Positions 20,526-30,755 of a stretch of DNA of 64,000 nt are shown here, in pieces. Under the pieces are notes generated by a model. The model saw only the letters and a list, made by a program, of their open reading frames with translations. It was not told the origin of the DNA and made no database searches. Both the position numbers and the translations under genes were made by a program. The stretch is from Pseudomonas sp. HR96 (GTDB lineage: Bacteria > Pseudomonadota > Gammaproteobacteria > Pseudomonadales > Pseudomonadaceae). The first letter of the stretch is position 1; the number at the start of each line of letters is the position of its first letter. The stretch lies in assembly GCF_034059295.1 (NCBI RefSeq), contig NZ_CP139141.1, positions 1,285,001 to 1,349,000 on the forward strand, read 5' to 3'.

Positions 20526-21458
20526 ATGCGCGTTCTCATCGCAGAACAGGATTACGCCGTTTACGCCCAGCTGTTGCGCGAAGCGGCCCCGGACCTGGAC
20601 GTCTGCACCAGTGGCGATTCCGCCGAACTGGCCCGGTTGGCGGCGGATTGCCCGGTGTGGCTGGGTCAGCCTGACCTGCTGGCCACCCTGTTGCGCCAAG
20701 GCCATTCGCCACTGTGGCTGCAGTCGACCTGGGCGGGGATCAAACCGCTGCTGGCCGAGGGCCTGCAACGCAGCTATCGGCTGACCCGCGCGGTGGGCAT
20801 CTTTGGCCAGGTGATGGCCGAATACATGCTGACCTACATGCTCGGCCACGAGCGCGAAGTGCTCGGGCGCCTGGTCAGTCAGGTCGAGCGCAAATGGGAC
20901 AACCGCCCTGGCCGCGGCCTGGCCGGGCGACGCGTGCTGGTGGTGGGCACTGGCGACATTGGCCAGCGCGTAGCCGAATTTCTCCAGCCGTTTGGCGTCA
21001 AGCTGTACGGCGTGGCCCGCACCGCGCGCAGCCAGGCGCCCTTTGTCGAAGTGGCGGCCATCAGCGAGCTCGGCCGCCTGGTGGGCGAGGTGGACTACGT
21101 CCTCAACCTGCTGCCGGACACCCCAGAGACCCACGACCTGTACGACGCGGCGCTGTTCGCCCGGTTCAATCCCGAGGCGCTGTTCATCAACGCCGGGCGC
21201 GGCGTGGCCGTGGTCGATGCCGACCTGGTCGAGGCGCTCAAGCAGGGCCACCTGGCGGGCGCCGTGATCGACGTCTGCCGCCAGGAGCCGCTGCCCCAGC
21301 GGCATCCGTTCTGGACCGCCTGGGGCCTGCTGTTGACCGGCCACAGCTCGGCGCCCACTTCGCCGACAGCGATGGTGCAGGTGTTCGTCGACAACCTGCG
21401 CGCCTGGCAGCAGGGCCAGCCGTTGCGCGGTGAAGTGGATTTCGTGCGCGGGTATTGA
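20526..21458 (+). CDS. D-2-hydroxyacid dehydrogenase (glyoxylate/hydroxypyruvate reductase type)
   Basis: About 310 residues. The Rossmann nucleotide loop is VVGTGDIGQR, the catalytic Arg is in INAGRGVAVVDAD, and the Glu and His are in RQEPLPQRHPFW and LTGHSSAP, the order of GhrA-type reductases. The substrate is likely glyoxylate or hydroxypyruvate with NADPH, by family. ATG 20526 (MRVLIAEQDY) is preferred, although ATG 20520 in the same frame adds only two residues. It follows ycgL on the same strand. Confidence 0.87.
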   Translation: MRVLIAEQDYAVYAQLLREAAPDLDVCTSGDSAELARLAADCPVWLGQPDLLATLLRQGHSPLWLQSTWAGIKPLLAEGLQRSYRLTRAVGIFGQVMAEYMLTYMLGHEREVLGRLVSQVERKWDNRPGRGLAGRRVLVVGTGDIGQRVAEFLQPFGVKLYGVARTARSQAPFVEVAAISELGRLVGEVDYVLNLLPDTPETHDLYDAALFARFNPEALFINAGRGVAVVDADLVEALKQGHLAGAVIDVCRQEPLPQRHPFWTAWGLLLTGHSSAPTSPTAMVQVFVDNLRAWQQGQPLRGEVDFVRGY

Positions 21459-21511
21459 AACGCGAGCTGCGCACTGCGCCCGGTGTGGGCGGGTGCGCAG
21501 CGCCCGAACGG

Positions 21512-22105
21512 TTACAGGCTGAAATCTCCCTCGGCCGCCAGCTCGCTCAGCGGCTTGCGTGGGCTTGGGGTTTCCCGGGCCTGGAGGAAGTCGGCCAGGG
21601 TGGCCTTGTCGCCCAGTTTGCCGATCGCGATCGCCGCATGCAGGTCGTAGCCTTCGGGAATCTTCAGCTCGCTGCGCGCCAGGGCCTGGTCGAAACCGGC
21701 CATGCCGTGGGTGTGCCAGCCGCTGATGCTGGCCTGCAGGGCCAGGTGCGCCCAGGCTGAGCCGGTGTCGAAGGTGTGCCACAGCGCCGGGCTTTCTTCA
21801 CTGGCGCCCGGGGCGGTGAAGGTGGTCTTGGAGATCACGATCACCAGCGCCGACGCGTGCTGCGCCCAGCTGCGGTTGAACTCGTTGAGCAGGCCCAGGT
21901 AGCGCTGCCAGTTCGGCGTGTCGCGGCGCGCATAGAGGAAGCGCCATGGCTGCGAGTTGTAGGCCGACGGCGCCCAGCGCGCGGCTTCGAGAAAGCTCAG
22001 CAGGGTTTCTTCGCTGATTGCCTCGTCGCTGAACGCGCGGGGCGACCAGCGCTGGATGAACTGTTCGTGGATGGCGTAATCGGCGACGCGGGTATTCTCA
22101 CTCAT
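21512..22105 (-). CDS. nitroreductase-family FMN oxidoreductase
   Basis: About 197 residues from ATG 22105 (MSENTRVADYAIHEQF). The family's opening RWSPRAFSDEAI with FMN-binding Arg-Ser-Arg-like residues is present, followed by AARWAPSAYNSQPW. The C-terminal half has GSAWAHLALQASISGWHTHGMAGF, as in HpaB-less stand-alone nitroreductases. Substrates are nitroaromatics, quinones or enones by family only. The open frame upstream of 22105 contains no conserved sequence, and a start there would reach the ycgN promoter. Confidence 0.85.
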   Translation of the reverse strand: MSENTRVADYAIHEQFIQRWSPRAFSDEAISEETLLSFLEAARWAPSAYNSQPWRFLYARRDTPNWQRYLGLLNEFNRSWAQHASALVIVISKTTFTAPGASEESPALWHTFDTGSAWAHLALQASISGWHTHGMAGFDQALARSELKIPEGYDLHAAIAIGKLGDKATLADFLQARETPSPRKPLSELAAEGDFSL

Positions 22106-22283
22106 GGGGTGCGGATTCCAGACCGTGGGTTGATCTGCTTTGATAACCAATGTCATCGCCACACGCAAGTAAATACTACCGCCAGTCGCCGCTGGCGCAA
22201 CGGCCACTTGGCCAGCTGGGCGCGGCGCACTAGACTGCCGCGCTCGATTCACAGCAGCCGCTTCAAGACAGGACAACCGCACC

Positions 22284-22733
22284 ATGGCCGGCAATCTCGA
22301 ACCTTTCTGGATGGGCAAGACCCTCGAACAGCTCAGCCCCGTCGAGTGGGAGTCGCTGTGCGACGGCTGCGGCCTGTGCTGCCTGCAGAAACTCGAGGAC
22401 GAGGACGACGGCAGCGTCTATTACACGCGCATCGCCTGCAAGCTGCTGGACCTCAAGAGTTGCCAGTGCAGCAACTACCCTGAACGCAAGGCGCTGGTCC
22501 CCGACTGCATCCAGCTCACCCCAGGCCAGGCCGACCAGTTCAAATGGCTGCCGCCGACCTGCGGCTACCGCCTGGTCAGCGAGCGCAAGGACTTGCCGGC
22601 CTGGCATCACCTGGTCTGTGGCGACCGCGAGCAGGTGCACAAGCAACGCATCTCGCAGTCCGGGCGGATGCTCAGCGAGAAAGACGTGGCCGAGGACGAC
22701 TGGGAAGATTACCTGATCTTTCGGGCGGGTTGA
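22284..22733 (+). CDS. YcgN-family cysteine cluster protein (UPF0260)
   Basis: A 149-residue soluble protein with the hallmark cysteines DGCGLCC at about 34-40, a second pair in [12 protein letters not shown], and CIQLTP and PTCGYR later. They could bind zinc or an iron-sulfur cluster, and function is unknown. The start MAGNLEPFW at 22284 follows a purine-rich stretch. It converges with the AcvB/VirJ-like gene across a bidirectional terminator. Confidence 0.9.
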   Translation: MAGNLEPFWMGKTLEQLSPVEWESLCDGCGLCCLQKLEDEDDGSVYYTRIACKLLDLKSCQCSNYPERKALVPDCIQLTPGQADQFKWLPPTCGYRLVSERKDLPAWHHLVCGDREQVHKQRISQSGRMLSEKDVAEDDWEDYLIFRAG

Positions 22734-22818
22734 TCGCGGGCTGGGTTGGATAAAGCGGCCGGGCGACCTTTGCCACACCGGATGGCACCTTCAGGCGGGC
22801 CGGCCCGGCGCGAAAGCA

Positions 22819-22848
22819 AAAAAAACCCCGCATCGGCGGGGCTTTTTA
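22819..22848. terminator. bidirectional Rho-independent terminator
   Basis: CCCCGC (22826-22831), loop ATCG, GCGGGG (22836-22841), flanked by A-tract on the left and T-tract on the right. It serves both convergent genes. Confidence 0.9.
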
Positions 22849-22859
22849 TTGCAGGGGTA

Positions 22860-24146
22860 TCAGCTCTTAGGCGTCCTGCCCTGGCGCTTCTCGATCGCGT
22901 CGATCAGGCGCTTGGCCAGGGCCGGATAGTTCTCGTCGAAGTGGTGGCCGCCAGGCAGCTGGACCATTTCCCCGACTGCGCCAGGCTCGGTGCAGCCGGT
23001 CTCGTCCTTTTCCTCGATGCCGTAGATGCACAGCACTTTCTCCGCCGGCAGTCTGGCTTCTTCCGGCCCGGTAGGCGCTTCCTTGCCTTCCTTGCCCAGC
23101 CAGCCTTCAACTTCGATCTCGAAGCTGCCGCTGCGGGCGAATGCCAGCAGGATCACCGCGTCCACGCGCTTTTTCTCGTCGGCAGGCAGGGCATTGTAGA
23201 TCGCCGGCAGCACGTCGGCGCCGAACGAGAAACCGGTCAGCACGAAACGCTTGGTGCCCCACTTCTGCCGGTAATGCTGCATCAGCTCGGCCAGGTCGTT
23301 GGCGCTCTGCTCAGGGCTCTTGTGCTGCCAGTAGTAGCGCAGGGTGTCGATGCCGACCACCGGGTAGCCCAGCTTGGCCATTTCGCCGGCGACATCGCGG
23401 TCCAGGTCGCGCCAGCCGCCGTCACCGGAAAGGAACAGCGTCACAGTGTCGCTCGGCTGGCCGGCCGGTACTTCGATCACCGGCATGTTCGGCGCGTCGC
23501 TGTCGTCGTCCACCAGGTAGTGGCTGAGCTGGTTCTTCAGCACCTGCGGCAGGTGCACGTCGTAGTCGCTGATGCTGGTGTCGGCGTTGCTCTGGCCGCG
23601 CACGAACGCCGCGCTCGGGTCATCCGGGGCGTCGTTCCAGGCGGCGGTCCAGTGGCCGTGCTCGGCCTTCTGCGGCAGGGCGAGGGTGCAGCCCTTGGGG
23701 TCGATGTCGAACCCCACGGAAATCGCCCGTGCCTGGTCGTTGCTTTGTCCGGCCAGCCAGCGCCAGGCCAGGTTGGCCCCCGAGCCGATGCCGCCGACCA
23801 GGGTCGGTGCACCCTTGAGGTATTGCAGGCTGTCGTCAAAGGCCTTTTGTTGGGCCTGGCAGTCGCCGTCCGGGAGAATCACCTGGATGATCCTCGCGTT
23901 GGAATCCTGGCTCAGGCTGACCAGTTGCGAATTGTTCAGCGCCTGATCGGCCGGCACGGCCAGGGCGACCTGGGCTTCGTCCGGCTCGCCGGGGATCACC
24001 TGGGTCACGGCTGCACCATCGGCGGTCTTGAGTTGTTTCACGGCAGGTTGTGGGGCAGGGCGGTTGATCCACCAGTAGCCAATACCCGCTGCTACCAGCA
24101 GCACCACGAGTACGGCGACCAGCAATCGCCAGGAGCGTCGAATCAT
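22860..24146 (-). CDS. AcvB/VirJ-like alpha/beta hydrolase (aminoacyl-phosphatidylglycerol hydrolase candidate)
   Basis: A 428-residue protein with an N-terminal membrane anchor (LLVAVLVVLLVAAGIGYWW) facing the periplasm. The C-terminal half is an alpha/beta hydrolase with nucleophile Ser in LTGFSFGADVLP and a C-terminal His in LPGGHHFDENY. Known homologues next to mprF in P. aeruginosa (PA0919) and in rhizobia hydrolyse alanyl- or lysyl-phosphatidylglycerol, so this is the probable eraser of the MprF modification. Its first base is the last base of mprF, giving tight coupling. The substrate amino acid is inferred from genus. Confidence 0.85.
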   Translation of the reverse strand: MIRRSWRLLVAVLVVLLVAAGIGYWWINRPAPQPAVKQLKTADGAAVTQVIPGEPDEAQVALAVPADQALNNSQLVSLSQDSNARIIQVILPDGDCQAQQKAFDDSLQYLKGAPTLVGGIGSGANLAWRWLAGQSNDQARAISVGFDIDPKGCTLALPQKAEHGHWTAAWNDAPDDPSAAFVRGQSNADTSISDYDVHLPQVLKNQLSHYLVDDDSDAPNMPVIEVPAGQPSDTVTLFLSGDGGWRDLDRDVAGEMAKLGYPVVGIDTLRYYWQHKSPEQSANDLAELMQHYRQKWGTKRFVLTGFSFGADVLPAIYNALPADEKKRVDAVILLAFARSGSFEIEVEGWLGKEGKEAPTGPEEARLPAEKVLCIYGIEEKDETGCTEPGAVGEMVQLPGGHHFDENYPALAKRLIDAIEKRQGRTPKS

Positions 24147-26794
24147 CAGCGTTTCACCAATCCAGTCAGGCCGCCCGCAATCAGGGCAGCGGTATCGGCC
24201 AGTGCCACCAGCGGGTCGAGACCTGCGGGCACGGCCATGTAACGGGGTTCCCAGTCAGGCTGGAATTTGTCTTTGAAGCGGCGCAAGCCCTGGAAGTTAT
24301 ACAGCTGTTCCCCACGGCGGAACACCATCGAGCCCAGGCGCTGGGTGAGCGGCGCGCCGCGCCGAGGCTGCAGCCCCGAGAGCGGCACCATGCCCAGGCT
24401 GAACCGCGCGTAGCTCTTGTTCTTATAATGTTGAATCAGGCCGACCATCATGAATTCCATGGTCAGTTTCGGCGCATCGGGGTGCGCACGCATCAGGTCA
24501 AGGCTGGCCAGTTCGCTGCTGTGGGTTTCCAGCAGGTTGGAAAAGGCCACTGGCTTGCCTTCGAAATGGACGATGGCAATGCGAAAGTGCGACAGGTACT
24601 CATCGCTGAAACGGCCAAGCGAGAAGCCTTTCTCGCGCACGTTCTTGCCGGTCAGCCAGGCATCGGAGATCACTCGCAGCTCTTCAAGCGGCGCCTGGCC
24701 AGGCTCGTACACCTCCAGCGAGAGGCCGTCGCGGGTGCCGCGGTTCCAGGTGTAGCGCAGGTCCTTCATCTCCTTGCCCTTGGCTTCGAGATCGAACTTG
24801 CGCAGGTCGACCCGCGCTTCCTCGCCCAGCTTGATCGCGGTCAGGCCGATGTCCATGTAGAACGGCAGGTTCTCCGCGCGCACCTGGTAGAACACCGGGC
24901 GAGCGTGATGGAAGTCGCAGAGGTCGCGGAACTGCCAGATCATCTCGGCGCGCTGCTGGGTCGGGCCGATGGGGTCGTACAGCGCCACCAGGCTGCGGCC
25001 ACGGCGCGCGTACATCAGGAAGGCCTCGTCCTTGGGGTGGAACAGCAGCGCCTTGTCACCGGTCAGGGCCAGGCCACCGTCGGGTTGGTCCGAGGCCTGG
25101 AGGATCTTCGCGGCGCGCTGGATCTCATCGGCCGTGGGCAGGTGAATGGTCGGCCGCGCGGTGCGCAGCAACCAGGTCAGGGAAACGATCACCAGCACCA
25201 CGGCGCTGCCCAGGGCGGCGCGCAGGCCGCGTGGAGCATCGGCGTCGAGGGTGAATTGCCACCACAGCTGGTTGCTATAGGGCACGTCCTGGTAGGCGAA
25301 CAGCAGCAGCCAGATCGACGCGCCGACCACGCTGGCGCTGGCCAGCACATAGAACGGCGAGAACGGCAGCTCGAGCAGGCGGCTGGGGCGGTAGAAGGAG
25401 CGGCGGAAGATCGACAGCAGCGCGGCGGTCATCACCAGCAGCGAGGCTTCTTCCCAGTCGAAACCCTTGAGCAGCGAGAGCAGGGCGCCGGTCAGCAGCA
25501 GGATCATGGTCAGCATCCAGGCCGCCGACAGGCGCCGGCGCAGGCCTTGGGCCAACAGCAGGCAGAGCACGCCGATCAGGCTGGCGCCGAAGTGCGAGGC
25601 GTCGATCAGCCGGTGCGGCAGCAGAAAGCCCATGTGCTCCAGGCGGGTGTCGATCTCCGGGGTCGCCCCGGAGAACAACAGCACCACGCCGGAGAGAAAC
25701 ACCAGCACCGCCAGGATCGGCGCGGCCATCCCGGAGCCGACCCGTACTGACTGCTTGGCCAGCAGCCGCCGGCCTTCATTGATCAGCAAGGCGACGCAGG
25801 CCAGCAGCAGCGGCAGCATCACGTAGATCAGGCGGTATAGCAGCAGGGCAGCGGCCAGGGGCGCGGCGCCCAGGTCGTTGGCAAAGGCGGCCAGCAGGAT
25901 GGCCTCGAACACGCCGACGCCCCCGGGTACGTGGCTGAGCACGCCGGCGGCCAGCGCCAGCAGATACACCAGCACGAAGGCGCCGAAGGGCGGTGCTTCG
26001 GGCAGCAGCAGGTAGAGCACAGTGGCGGCCGCCAGCACGTCGAGGGCGGTGATGACCAGCTGCAGCAGGGTCAGCTTCAGGCCGGGTAGGCGCAGGGTGC
26101 GCCGACCCACCTTGACCAACAGGTTGTGCGCGATCGGCTGCTCGGGCAGGCGCCGCCGATAGATGCCGGCACCCAGCGCCAGCGCCAGGGCCAGGATCGC
26201 CCCGGCCACCAGGCCCAGCAGCCACGGCGACAGGTGCAACGCCTCGGACGCGGCTGGCAGGTTGCTCAAGGTGGCCAGAGCGGCCAACGGGGGCAAGGCA
26301 CAGCCCAGCGACAGGCTGGCGAACAGTGTCATGCGCGCCACTTCGCCGGCACCGATGCCTTCGCGCGAGTACAGACGGTAGCGCACCGAGCCGCCAGAGA
26401 GCATGGACAGACCGATGGCGTTGCCGATGGCGAACGCGGTGAAGCCGCCCAGCGCAAGGGTTTTAGGCTTGAGGTCTACCGAGGCATAGCGGCTGGCCGA
26501 CCACTCGTAGCCCAGCAACACGATGAAGCCGAAGGCCGTGGCGGCGAAAGCGCCGAGCAGCGCGGAGTTCGGCGTGTCGGTGACCGAGTCGTGCAGCGCG
26601 TAGATGTCCAGCTCGCTGAGCAGGTGGTGGCAGGCCACCATGGCGATGCAGAACAGCAAGAGGGTGACGGCCAGCCCCAGGGGCTGCCGATATTTGCTGA
26701 TCCATTCACCCAGGCGCGGGCGGGGGTGGATCGGGTCGGGAGCGGTTTCAGGCACCGCAGGGTCAAGGGTATTCGGCGAGTCGGGGCGCATCAA
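24146..26794 (-). CDS. mprF: bifunctional aminoacyl-phosphatidylglycerol synthase/flippase MprF
   Basis: An 882-residue protein. About 14 hydrophobic helices (residues 30-550) form the flippase. The C-terminal DUF2156/GNAT-like domain (570-860) transfers the amino acid from aminoacyl-tRNA to phosphatidylglycerol; its KLTMEFMMVGLIQHYK and ARFSLGMVPLSG regions are typical. In Pseudomonas the product is usually alanyl-PG, giving resistance to cationic peptides and acid. The start at 26794 follows an AGAGGTG ribosome site. The gene overlaps the downstream hydrolase by one base. Confidence 0.94.
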   Translation of the reverse strand: MMRPDSPNTLDPAVPETAPDPIHPRPRLGEWISKYRQPLGLAVTLLLFCIAMVACHHLLSELDIYALHDSVTDTPNSALLGAFAATAFGFIVLLGYEWSASRYASVDLKPKTLALGGFTAFAIGNAIGLSMLSGGSVRYRLYSREGIGAGEVARMTLFASLSLGCALPPLAALATLSNLPAASEALHLSPWLLGLVAGAILALALALGAGIYRRRLPEQPIAHNLLVKVGRRTLRLPGLKLTLLQLVITALDVLAAATVLYLLLPEAPPFGAFVLVYLLALAAGVLSHVPGGVGVFEAILLAAFANDLGAAPLAAALLLYRLIYVMLPLLLACVALLINEGRRLLAKQSVRVGSGMAAPILAVLVFLSGVVLLFSGATPEIDTRLEHMGFLLPHRLIDASHFGASLIGVLCLLLAQGLRRRLSAAWMLTMILLLTGALLSLLKGFDWEEASLLVMTAALLSIFRRSFYRPSRLLELPFSPFYVLASASVVGASIWLLLFAYQDVPYSNQLWWQFTLDADAPRGLRAALGSAVVLVIVSLTWLLRTARPTIHLPTADEIQRAAKILQASDQPDGGLALTGDKALLFHPKDEAFLMYARRGRSLVALYDPIGPTQQRAEMIWQFRDLCDFHHARPVFYQVRAENLPFYMDIGLTAIKLGEEARVDLRKFDLEAKGKEMKDLRYTWNRGTRDGLSLEVYEPGQAPLEELRVISDAWLTGKNVREKGFSLGRFSDEYLSHFRIAIVHFEGKPVAFSNLLETHSSELASLDLMRAHPDAPKLTMEFMMVGLIQHYKNKSYARFSLGMVPLSGLQPRRGAPLTQRLGSMVFRRGEQLYNFQGLRRFKDKFQPDWEPRYMAVPAGLDPLVALADTAALIAGGLTGLVKR

Positions 26795-26880
26795 TCACCT
26801 CTTGGATAATGCGCAACAGGATGAGGGTATCCAATCAAGTTACCAATCCTTACGAAGAAAATAATTCAGTACATATTAAC

Positions 26881-26954
26881 CTGTAAGACAATTCTACAGG
26901 CCCGCTGCTTCAGCTATAGGGGAAGTTTCACGAGGCGTCCACCCATGGGTGGAC
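26881..26954. promoter_or_regulatory. palindromes upstream of mprF
   Basis: CTGTA-N9-TACAG occupies 26881-26899, and a perfect 18-bp palindrome GTCCACCCATGGGTGGAC lies at 26937-26954. Both are in the AT-rich 250-base gap between mprF and the tRNA terminator. They could be regulator sites or cruciform elements; no regulator is identified. Confidence 0.4.
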
Positions 26955-27008
26955 CACATTTTTGCCGTTCAGTGCGACAGCCGCTGCAGCGCTTTTTCCT
27001 GCGCAAAC

Positions 27009-27039
27009 AAAAAAGGCCACTCTTTCGAGTGGCCTTTTT
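27009..27039 (-). terminator. terminator after tRNA-fMet copy 1
   Basis: On the minus strand, AAAGGCCACTC-gaaa-GAGTGGCC followed by six or more T. The 10-bp perfect stem lies 7 bases beyond the tRNA CCA end. Confidence 0.9.
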
Positions 27040-27045
27040 CGATGT

Positions 27046-27122
<77 letters not shown>

Positions 27123-27282
27123 TCTGTGGGGGCGCATTCTACGGATAAAGCGGTGGGTGTCAAGCAAAGGTTTGGATTTGGTCTAAAATTGATGCCTCGC
27201 TGCCGATTGGCAGTCCACCTCTGCCGGACCAGGCTTGCTCGGGAACCGACCTCAACAGCCGATCAAAGAAACCAGCAGACAC

Positions 27283-27314
27283 AAAAAAGGCCACTCTTTC
27301 GAGTAGCCTTCTTT
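27283..27314 (-). terminator. terminator after tRNA-fMet copy 2 (one G-U pair)
   Basis: Same hairpin as after copy 1, but one stem base has changed so that a G-U wobble replaces a G-C pair (minus strand GGCTACTC against GAGTGGCC). The T-tract is kept, so it should still work. Confidence 0.8.
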
Positions 27315-27320
27315 GATGTT

Positions 27321-27397
<77 letters not shown>

Positions 27398-27659
27398 TCT
27401 GTGGGGCGGATTTTACAGCGTGACGCTGGGCTGTCAACCGCTAGTTTGCAGAAAACTCTTCGCGTTCAATCGCTTAGCGCCAGGGAAAAGCGCTGAGAGG
27501 CAGGCACGGCAAGGGCTGGCGGCCTATCGACTACGCTTTTTCGATTGAGAAAATAAATTCTGCAGCGCCGGGTTTCATGGATTCTCGTCGGCTACGCCTG
27601 CCGTTGGTCCGTGGTGGATGCGATAATGCGCATCTGTTTGTTTCCATGACTGGCGGTAC

Positions 27660-28718
27660 ATGACCCAGCGCAAGATCATCCACGTCGACTGCGACTGTTT
27701 CTACGCCGCCATCGAAATGCGCGACAACCCTAGCCTGGTCGGCAAGCCGCTGGCGGTGGGCGGCTCGGCCGAGCGGCGCGGGGTCATCGCCACCTGCAAC
27801 TACGAGGCGCGGGCCTATGGCGTGCGCTCGGCCATGTCGTCCCGCCACGCGCTCAAGCTGTGCCCGGACCTGACCATCGTCAAGCCGCGCATGGACGCTT
27901 ATAAGGAAGCGTCGCGGGAGATTCACACGATCTTTCGCGAATACACCGAGCAGATCGAGCCGCTGTCGCTGGACGAGGCCTACCTGGATGTATCCGACTG
28001 CGCGCATTTCTCCGGCAGCGCGACGCGCATCGCCCAGGACATCCGGCGCAAGGTTTCGCAACGTCTGCATATCACCGTCTCGGCGGGGGTGGCACCCAAC
28101 AAGTTTCTCGCCAAGATCGCCAGCGACTGGCGCAAGCCCAACGGCCTGTTCGTGATTACGCCGGGCGAAGTGGAGGCCTTCGTAGCCGACCTGCCCGTGG
28201 CCAAGCTGCACGGTGTGGGCAAGGTCACTGCCGACAAGCTGGCGCGCCTGGGCATCGAGCATTGCCGGGAGCTGCGCGAGTGGAAGAAGCTGGCGCTGGT
28301 GCGCGAATTCGGCAGCTTTGGCGAGCGCCTGTGGAACCTGGCCCACGGCGTCGACGAACGCGCGGTGCAGAACGACAGCCGGCGCCAGTCCATCAGCGTG
28401 GAAAACACCTATGACGTCGACCTGCCGGACCTGGCCAGTTGCCTGGAGAAGCTGCCCGAGCTGATGGAAACCCTGGCCGGCCGGATGCAGCGCATCGACA
28501 GCAGCTACAAGCCGGGCAAGCCCTTCGTCAAAGTGAAATTCCACGACTTCACGCAGACCACCCTCGAACAGGCAGGGGCAGGGCGCGATCTGGCCAGTTA
28601 TCAACAGCTGCTGAGCCAGGCGTTTTCCAGGGGAGGTAAGCCGGTGCGGCTGCTGGGGATTGGGGTCAGGCTGCTGGACCTGCGCGGCGCGCATGAGCAG
28701 TTGGAGTTGTTCGGCTGA
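27660..28718 (+). CDS. dinB: DNA polymerase IV (Y-family)
   Basis: A 352-residue translesion polymerase. Catalytic acids are Asp10 (HVDCDCFYAAIE) and Asp105-Glu106 (SLDEAYLDV). The steric-gate region, helix-hairpin-helix thumb (LPVAKLHGVGKVTADKL) and little finger follow. The length is the usual one. The start is ATG 27660. SOS control is known for the family in Pseudomonas, but I could not fix a LexA box in the 260-base upstream gap. Confidence 0.96.
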   Translation: MTQRKIIHVDCDCFYAAIEMRDNPSLVGKPLAVGGSAERRGVIATCNYEARAYGVRSAMSSRHALKLCPDLTIVKPRMDAYKEASREIHTIFREYTEQIEPLSLDEAYLDVSDCAHFSGSATRIAQDIRRKVSQRLHITVSAGVAPNKFLAKIASDWRKPNGLFVITPGEVEAFVADLPVAKLHGVGKVTADKLARLGIEHCRELREWKKLALVREFGSFGERLWNLAHGVDERAVQNDSRRQSISVENTYDVDLPDLASCLEKLPELMETLAGRMQRIDSSYKPGKPFVKVKFHDFTQTTLEQAGAGRDLASYQQLLSQAFSRGGKPVRLLGIGVRLLDLRGAHEQLELFG

Positions 28719-28819
28719 CAGGGAGGGGGGTGAGTGCAAGACGCGCGAGAGGGCACCAGGCCGGTTTCGCGCGCCGCACTTGCAGTGCAATGAGGCCAGT
28801 TGCCTGGCCTCGGTGGGGT

Positions 28820-30535
28820 TCAGCGACGCACGCGAGCCTGCAGGAAGGCCAGCACGTCGGCCACCGGCAGGGCCTGGGCCTCGCTTTCGGTGCGGCTCTT
28901 GTACTCCAGGTTGCCTTCGGCCAGGCCGCGGTCGCTGATCACGATGCGATGGGGGATGCCGATCAGCTCCATGTCGGCGAACTTGATCCCTGGGCTGGTC
29001 TTCTTGTCGCGATCGTCCAGCAGCACGTCGAAACCGGCGGCGGTGAGGTCGGCGTAGAGTTTGTCGGTGGCCTCGCGGACCGGCTCGGTTTCATAGCGCA
29101 GCGGCACCAGAGCGACCTGGAACGGCGCCAGGGTATCGCTCCAGATGATGCCGCCAGCGTCGTTGTTCTGCTCGATGGCGGCGGCCACCACGCGCGATAC
29201 GCCGATACCGTAGCAGCCCATGGTCAGGGTCACCGGCTTGCCGTTTTCGCCCAGCACCTGGCACTTCATCGCTTCGCTGTACTTGGTGCCCAGCTGGAAG
29301 ATATGGCCGACTTCGATGCCGCGTTTGATCAGCAAGGTGCCGTTGCCGTCCGGGCTTGGGTCACCGTCGACCACGTTGCGCAGGTCGGCGACTGGCGGCA
29401 CGGGCAGGTCGCGCTCCCAGTTCACGCCGAAGTAGTGCTTGTCGTCGATGTTGGCGCCCACGCCGAAGTCGCTCATCAGTGCCACCGAGCGGTCGATGAT
29501 GCACGGCAGCGGCAGGTTCAGCGGGCCCAGGGAGCCGGCACCGGCGCCGATGGCGGCGCGCAGTTCAGCTTCGCTGGCCATGACCAGTGGGCTGGCCACC
29601 TGGGGTTGGTTGGCTGCCTTGATTTCGTTGAGCTCGTGGTCGCCGCGGATGATCAGGGCGATCAGCTTGCCTTCTTCGGCCGCATGCACCACCAGGGTCT
29701 TGACCGTCTTCTCGATCGGCAGGCCGAAGTTTTCCACCAGCTGGGCGATGGTCTTGGCGTTGGGGGTGTCGACCAGGCGCAGCTCCTGGGTGGCGGCAGG
29801 GCGCGCGGTTTCCCGTGGGATGGCCTCGGCCTTTTCGATGTTGGCAGCGTAGTCGGAGCTGTCGCTGAACACGATGTCGTCTTCACCGGACTCGGCCAGC
29901 ACGTGGAATTCGTGGGAGCCGGCGCCGCCGATCGAGCCGTTGTCGGCTTCCACCGGGCGGAACTTCAACCCCAGGCGGGTGAAGATGTTGCTGTACGCCA
30001 GGTGCATGCGGTCGTAGGTCTGCTGCAGCGAGGCCTGGTCGGCGTGGAAGGAGTAGGCGTCCTTCATGATGAATTCGCGGCCGCGCATCAGGCCGAAGCG
30101 CGGACGAATCTCGTCACGGAACTTGGTCTGGATCTGGTACATGTTGATCGGCAACTGTTTATAGCTGTTGAGCTCGTTGCGCGCGATGTCGGTGATCACT
30201 TCTTCGTGGGTCGGGCCGGCGCAGAACTCGCGATCATGGCGGTCCTTGAGGCGCAGCAGCTCTGGGCCGTACTGCTCCCAGCGGCCGGATTCCTGCCACA
30301 GTTCAGCGGGCTGGATGCCGGGCATCAGCACTTCGAGGGCGCCGGCGGCGTCCATCTCTTCACGGACGATGGCTTCGACCTTGCGCATGACCCGCAGACC
30401 CATCGGCAGCCAGGTGTAAAGGCCCGAGGCGAGCTTGCGGATCATGCCGGCGCGCAGCATGAGCTGGTGGCTGATGACGACCGCGTCGGAAGGGGTTTCT
30501 TTGAGCGTGGCGAGCAAATATTGACTGGTGCGCAT
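28820..30535 (-). CDS. proS: prolyl-tRNA synthetase (bacterial type with editing insert)
   Basis: A 571-residue class II synthetase. Motif 1 region PGIQPAELW, motif 2 ([24 protein letters not shown]) and motif 3 (GCYGIGVSR) are intact. The YbaK-like editing domain that removes mischarged alanine is inserted between motifs 2 and 3, at about 225-400. A C-terminal anticodon-binding domain ends the protein. The start is [12 protein letters not shown] at 30535. It converges with dinB, with a GAGGCCAG/CTGGCCTC hairpin in the gap (28792-28811). Confidence 0.97.
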   Translation of the reverse strand: MRTSQYLLATLKETPSDAVVISHQLMLRAGMIRKLASGLYTWLPMGLRVMRKVEAIVREEMDAAGALEVLMPGIQPAELWQESGRWEQYGPELLRLKDRHDREFCAGPTHEEVITDIARNELNSYKQLPINMYQIQTKFRDEIRPRFGLMRGREFIMKDAYSFHADQASLQQTYDRMHLAYSNIFTRLGLKFRPVEADNGSIGGAGSHEFHVLAESGEDDIVFSDSSDYAANIEKAEAIPRETARPAATQELRLVDTPNAKTIAQLVENFGLPIEKTVKTLVVHAAEEGKLIALIIRGDHELNEIKAANQPQVASPLVMASEAELRAAIGAGAGSLGPLNLPLPCIIDRSVALMSDFGVGANIDDKHYFGVNWERDLPVPPVADLRNVVDGDPSPDGNGTLLIKRGIEVGHIFQLGTKYSEAMKCQVLGENGKPVTLTMGCYGIGVSRVVAAAIEQNNDAGGIIWSDTLAPFQVALVPLRYETEPVREATDKLYADLTAAGFDVLLDDRDKKTSPGIKFADMELIGIPHRIVISDRGLAEGNLEYKSRTESEAQALPVADVLAFLQARVRR

Positions 30536-30686
30536 GATAGGCCGTTGTCTGTCGCTGAATTTTATAGAAGCTGGGCATTGTACGGGGTGGTGACGGCGGG
30601 AGCAAAGCGGGGTGTGGCACTACTTGCAGGCAGGTTCAGGCGGTGGCGGCGGGCTGCGGATGTTTCTTCTCTATATATAGAAGAGC

Positions 30687-30713
30687 AAAAGCCCGGCATG
30701 AGCCGGGCTTTCG
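30687..30713 (-). terminator. terminator of oprD
   Basis: AAAGCCCGGC-tcat-GCCGGGCTTTT read on the minus strand, with a T-tract following, 43 bases past the oprD stop. Confidence 0.85.
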
Positions 30714-30755
30714 TGAAGCGTGCGATACCTTGCTGCGAGCTGGCGCTCGCCTCGA

